Positions 3,061 to 5,561 of a DNA stretch of 5,561 nt are shown piece after piece; the first letter of the stretch is position 1, and each line of letters opens with the position of its first letter. The DNA comes from Candidatus Nanosynbacter colneyensis (GTDB lineage: Bacteria > Patescibacteriota > Saccharimonadia > Saccharimonadales > Saccharimonadaceae): the NCBI GenBank assembly GCA_024330325.1, contig JANDWE010000156.1, forward strand, positions 1 to 5,561, in the 5' to 3' direction. A model generated the notes under the pieces. It was given only the letters and a program-made list of their open reading frames with translations, was not told the DNA's origin and ran no database searches. The position numbers were made by a program, and so were the translations under genes.

Positions 3061-5517
3061 TTAAGATAGTCTTGTTTTTTGGCGATAAACTTTTATAACT
3101 ATTGTTACTACACTGATTGCAACCATTCCAACAACCGCAGCAATACCAAACCACGACGATCCACTCTTGCCTTCATTATTATTCTCAGACTTCCCCTGAG
3201 CTTCCCTCAACTTCACCTCATTCATACCACCATTCTCCTGAAGTTTTACTCCTTTACCATCAGAATCTATGGTAGCTATTTTCTTGTTATTACCACCGTT
3301 TACTTTATTATTCGAAGCGACGTCAGCAGGCTTACGATTTGTATTTTCTTTTTTACTATCATCTTTCTTTGCTTGGTTCTTTTCATATTCTAACATCTGA
3401 TAATAGCCATATTCCTCCAAATATCCCGGATCAGAATCACAAGCATCACCAATTCCATCCTTGTCATAATCCGCTTGATCTGGATTCGCTACATCTGGAC
3501 AATTATCAAATTCCCGTTCATGTTCATCGCCGTCATCACTAACCGTCAAAGTTGTCGTCGCTACATTCGTTAGTCCAGAACTATCGGTCACCCTAAGTGT
3601 TAACAGCCCAGAAAATTCCTTAGTAAACGTATAATTGACAAAAGGCTTATCCGTCGTCACGTCATACACGCCATCTTGATCGACATCCCATTCATATTTC
3701 ACGATTTTACCATTTGATGAATAAGAACCAGCACCGTCCAATTCTAATGTATCGCCAATTTTCGCCACATATTGACGATTTATCCAAGCGTTCGGTTTGT
3801 TTGTCACATTTTCAACTGACGCATTAACCTGATCAACGAGCTTATTGCTATCATCAGCTTGTAAATATGCGCCGCCCGTTCTTTCAGCCAAAGACATCAC
3901 AGGTGCCATCGCATCATGTCCAGAAGTATCAATAATATATATTTGAACTGGATCAACAGCATAAGCAGCATCAACGATAGACTGTTCGGTTAGCTCAGTA
4001 ACTGGTTCTGGATTCTTAGCTGGAGCGTCACCAATCACAATCATAATCTTCTTTACTCCCGCTCGCCATTGTAGATTCAGCCCCGCCTTAATACCAGAAT
4101 AAACAGATTCTTTCCAGTCACCACCATTACCAAGTTGAATAAAATTGACAGCCTTGTTAATCGCCTCGACATTACTCGTAAAATCTGTCTCAATTTTAGA
4201 TGGATAGTCTTCCGAGCTTCCGCCACAACACGGATGATCTTGATAAGTGACCAGTGCAAATCTAGCACTCTTGGTTTTCGAGCTGATCGACTCAACTATA
4301 TTTCGAATGTTATTTTTAACAGCACTAATTGAACTGTCCATCGAACCGGTCGTGTCAATAACAAATACTACATCAATATCGCCATTCGTTTTCGTTATTG
4401 GTTTCACCAAATTAGGCAGTGGTACTTTTTCGCGAAGTGCTGACATATAATTGCTATGCCCAAAGAAGTTCGGGTGATACCACGAGCTCATATTGAATGC
4501 ATTTGGCTCAAGGAATTCATGAATCCAACGATCGTGATTCTTCTTAAATATTGAGGCGTCTGGCTCGTGTCCAGAAAACCGCTTTGGCAAACTATCAACA
4601 AAAATCACTTTCTCTTTACCGAGGCTTTTATTATATTCCTCAACCACCTTTTTCTGGCGTAAATTACCTTCCAGTCCTAACTTTCGCACTTCACTAGCAA
4701 TCGAAAAATCGGATAGCTTCTCGCCATTATCAAGCGCTAGTAGCGGGTATCCTAAGAGAACTATTTTCGCGTCTGGACGTAAACGAGAATTAAGCGATGA
4801 TAAAATGCCTTTAAGGTTTAGTTCTAAATCTCCCATATTATTTCTTGCGTCATTTATTTTTGTTTTGCAATCTGAAGCAGATCTTATTACAGCAGCAAAA
4901 CAAGACTTAACAATGCCGTCAAAATCCAAATCATTTCCACCAATCGTCATCATTACCATATCCGTGCTGCGATCCACGCTATCCAGTTGTCGTCGAATCT
5001 TATAATTACATCTTACATTGACTCTTTTCTGATTTTTTCCGCGCTTAGAGCCAATCGTACTACTTATGATCCTATAAGCAACTTTTAAGTCATTATTCGG
5101 TTTAATATTGCAAACATCCTTGTCTTCTGCGTATTTAATAATCTGTTCATTCGTTGCCAATTTATTGGGATCATCACTAATCGTTTTTACGACACTACCC
5201 GCATTCTTATCCTTCAAGAAGTCATTAATTTTAGCTCCAGAACAAGCGCGATTTATAAGCGTTACTGACAGTCCGTTATTACTTAACCATTTTTTATACA
5301 TTTCCGCCCAGTTGTTGCTGTTACGATGACAGATATTAGGACCATATTCATATCCATCGGCACCATTTCCGGCCGAATAAGAATCGCCTAGTAATGTAAT
5401 CGTAAGTTTCTTTCCTGCGTAATTATAAGGAACAACTTCGCCTTGAGCTGACTGTTGTATAAAAAGTCCAGAAATAATAGCCACAAAGAAAGATAATATA
5501 ATAACTCTAATTTTCAT
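3061..5517 (-). CDS. Surface protein: SGNH hydrolase-VWA-PKD-TSP3, membrane anchored
   Basis: This 818-residue exported protein has, in order: a signal peptide (1-26, cleavage expected after AQG); an SGNH/GDSL esterase domain (about 37-370) with GDSYSAG (nucleophile S46), ACSGA (G94), IGGND (N195) and YHPNFFGH (H348); a VWA domain (about 380-570) with the metal-site motif DTTGSM (388-393), GGDWKES and GDAP (D497); a PKD domain (about 576-660, YEWDVDQDG); a thrombospondin type-3 calcium repeat (about 665-697, DNCP...DYDKDGIGDACD); a lysine/asparagine/glutamate-rich linker (698-788); a TM helix (789-808); and a basic cytoplasmic tail. The FSGHEPD segment and paired cysteines resemble actinobacterial SEST-like esterases. 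It probably hydrolyses an ester on an extracellular lipid or glycan while the VWA/PKD/TSP3 part binds a partner; the substrate is unknown. ATG 5517 is chosen because the signal peptide starts there; an in-frame GTG at 5541 directly follows a stop codon. Confidence 0.9.
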   Translation of the reverse strand: MKIRVIILSFFVAIISGLFIQQSAQGEVVPYNYAGKKLTITLLGDSYSAGNGADGYEYGPNICHRNSNNWAEMYKKWLSNNGLSVTLINRACSGAKINDFLKDKNAGSVVKTISDDPNKLATNEQIIKYAEDKDVCNIKPNNDLKVAYRIISSTIGSKRGKNQKRVNVRCNYKIRRQLDSVDRSTDMVMMTIGGNDLDFDGIVKSCFAAVIRSASDCKTKINDARNNMGDLELNLKGILSSLNSRLRPDAKIVLLGYPLLALDNGEKLSDFSIASEVRKLGLEGNLRQKKVVEEYNKSLGKEKVIFVDSLPKRFSGHEPDASIFKKNHDRWIHEFLEPNAFNMSSWYHPNFFGHSNYMSALREKVPLPNLVKPITKTNGDIDVVFVIDTTGSMDSSISAVKNNIRNIVESISSKTKSARFALVTYQDHPCCGGSSEDYPSKIETDFTSNVEAINKAVNFIQLGNGGDWKESVYSGIKAGLNLQWRAGVKKIMIVIGDAPAKNPEPVTELTEQSIVDAAYAVDPVQIYIIDTSGHDAMAPVMSLAERTGGAYLQADDSNKLVDQVNASVENVTNKPNAWINRQYVAKIGDTLELDGAGSYSSNGKIVKYEWDVDQDGVYDVTTDKPFVNYTFTKEFSGLLTLRVTDSSGLTNVATTTLTVSDDGDEHEREFDNCPDVANPDQADYDKDGIGDACDSDPGYLEEYGYYQMLEYEKNQAKKDDSKKENTNRKPADVASNNKVNGGNNKKIATIDSDGKGVKLQENGGMNEVKLREAQGKSENNNEGKSGSSWFGIAAVVGMVAISVVTIVIKVYRQKTRLS
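3427..3525 (-). other. Thrombospondin type-3 calcium-binding repeat within the surface protein
   Basis: Residues about 665-697 contain DNCPDVANPDQ followed by DYDKDGIGDACD, a near-consensus TSP3 unit in which the Asp residues of DxDxDGxGD bind calcium and the two cysteines (C673, C693) usually pair. A single unit plus an aspartate-rich lead-in is present. It sits between the PKD domain and the charged linker, a position typical for rigid calcium-stabilised stalks of bacterial surface proteins. Confidence 0.85.
3808..4380 (-). other. VWA domain within the surface protein
   Basis: Residues about 380-570 start with DIDVVFVIDTTGSM, giving the DxTxS form of the metal-ion-dependent adhesion site (D388, T390, S392). 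The later blocks ALVTYQDHP, GGDWKES, WRAGVKKIMIVIGDAP and IYIIDTSG follow the pattern of the extracellular, hemicentin-like VWA group, where GGDxPE is usual. Here the proline is lysine. An insertion after ALVTYQDHP carries two adjacent cysteines (C430, C431). VWA domains of this type bind protein partners through a divalent cation. Confidence 0.85.
4406..5430 (-). other. SGNH/GDSL hydrolase domain within the surface protein
   Basis: Residues about 30-370 hold the four SGNH blocks: S46 in GDSYSAGNGA, G94 in NRACSGAKI, N195 in TIGGNDLDF, and H348 in SSWYHPNFFGH. Six cysteines (63, 92, 136, 170, 206, 217) could make three disulfides as in SEST-like esterases. The position three before the catalytic His, often Asp in this superfamily, is Ser (345). 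Two lysine/arginine-rich inserts lie near residues 95-185. Confidence 0.85.
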
Positions 5518-5561
5518 ATTAGTTGCCCAAGCCCTCAACACTTATATGAATACCATTGTTG
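5518..5561 (-). promoter_or_regulatory. Short leader and possible -10 of the surface-protein gene
   Basis: On the minus strand TATAAG (5546-5541, one mismatch to TATAAT) lies 23 bases upstream of the ATG at 5517. It would give a start near 5534 and a short leader. The leader has GAGGG, but too far (over 12 bases) from the ATG for a normal ribosome site. An in-frame TAA at 5544-5542 shows the gene cannot begin further upstream. The -35 region is off the window edge. Confidence 0.3.

Noticed and set aside
3154..3426. Low-complexity linker of the surface protein as a tandem DNA repeat
   Set aside because: The segment is rich in Lys, Asn, Glu and Gly codons but no unit repeats at DNA level; it reads as an ordinary disordered spacer.
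4077..4450. Open frames on both strands inside the VWA-coding region
   Set aside because: The large frame here carries an intact VWA domain, so the other frames are chance openings.
156..5517. Recoding of UGA, as in Gracilibacteria and Absconditabacteria (SR1)
   Set aside because: No in-frame UGA occurs in any gene here and tryptophan is encoded by UGG. The five visible stops are UAA or UAG, but five is too few to infer loss of UGA as a stop.
5518..5541. GTG start at 5541 giving an 826-residue surface protein
   Set aside because: It would add eight residues before a clean signal peptide that begins at the ATG 5517, and the GTG overlaps the possible -10 box. ATG 5517 is preferred, though the GTG is not excluded.

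Overview
The window looks like chromosomal DNA from a member of the Candidate Phyla Radiation, most likely Saccharibacteria (TM7). This is inferred from gene style: compact genes with tiny or overlapping junctions, a moderately AT-rich sequence, a short-tailed RecA with a lysine/serine-rich N-terminal extension, a RecX of the MKITDI type, an isolated pilin with GFTIIELL, and -10 boxes placed directly against start codons. No 16S or other taxonomic marker is present, so the phylum is a judgement and not a proof. Nothing suggests a plasmid, phage or insertion sequence.

Positions 1-1735 (minus strand) hold a recombination cluster transcribed in the order recA, a small 2H phosphoesterase (LigT / 2'-5' RNA ligase superfamily), then recX, which is cut by the left edge. 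recA and the 2H gene overlap by one base (TAATG), and the Shine-Dalgarno sequence of the second gene lies inside the last codons of recA. recX follows after 43 bp and also appears to have its own promoter. RecA and its modulator RecX thus flank an RNA-type phosphoesterase of unknown contribution.

Positions 1736-1802 form a divergent promoter region. recA fires leftward from a TATAAT with a short leader and a perfect Shine-Dalgarno; a single type IV pilin gene (1803-2195) fires rightward from an extended -10 that ends 7 bases before its ATG. The two polymerase sites overlap, and an 18-bp CAAATC-TTGCGA-CAAATC element lies between the two -10 boxes.

Positions 2200-5517 (minus strand) hold two cell-envelope genes. 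Upstream is an 818-residue secreted, membrane-anchored protein with signal peptide, SGNH/GDSL esterase domain, von Willebrand factor A domain, PKD domain, thrombospondin type-3 calcium repeat, a charged linker and a C-terminal transmembrane anchor. Downstream, 24 bp later, is a two-TM bacterial PH-domain (bPH2/DUF304) protein with its own apparent leaderless promoter. The pilin and the bPH2 gene converge with only 4 bp between their stop codons.

The most interesting items are the SGNH-VWA-PKD-TSP3 surface protein, which could act in contact with a host cell or envelope polymer; the repeated pattern of TATAAT 6-7 bases before ATG at three unrelated genes, suggesting leaderless transcripts; and the shared recA/pilin promoter region. 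No tRNA, rRNA, CRISPR, mobile element, riboswitch or convincing intrinsic terminator was seen, and no gene-free stretch exceeds 70 bases.
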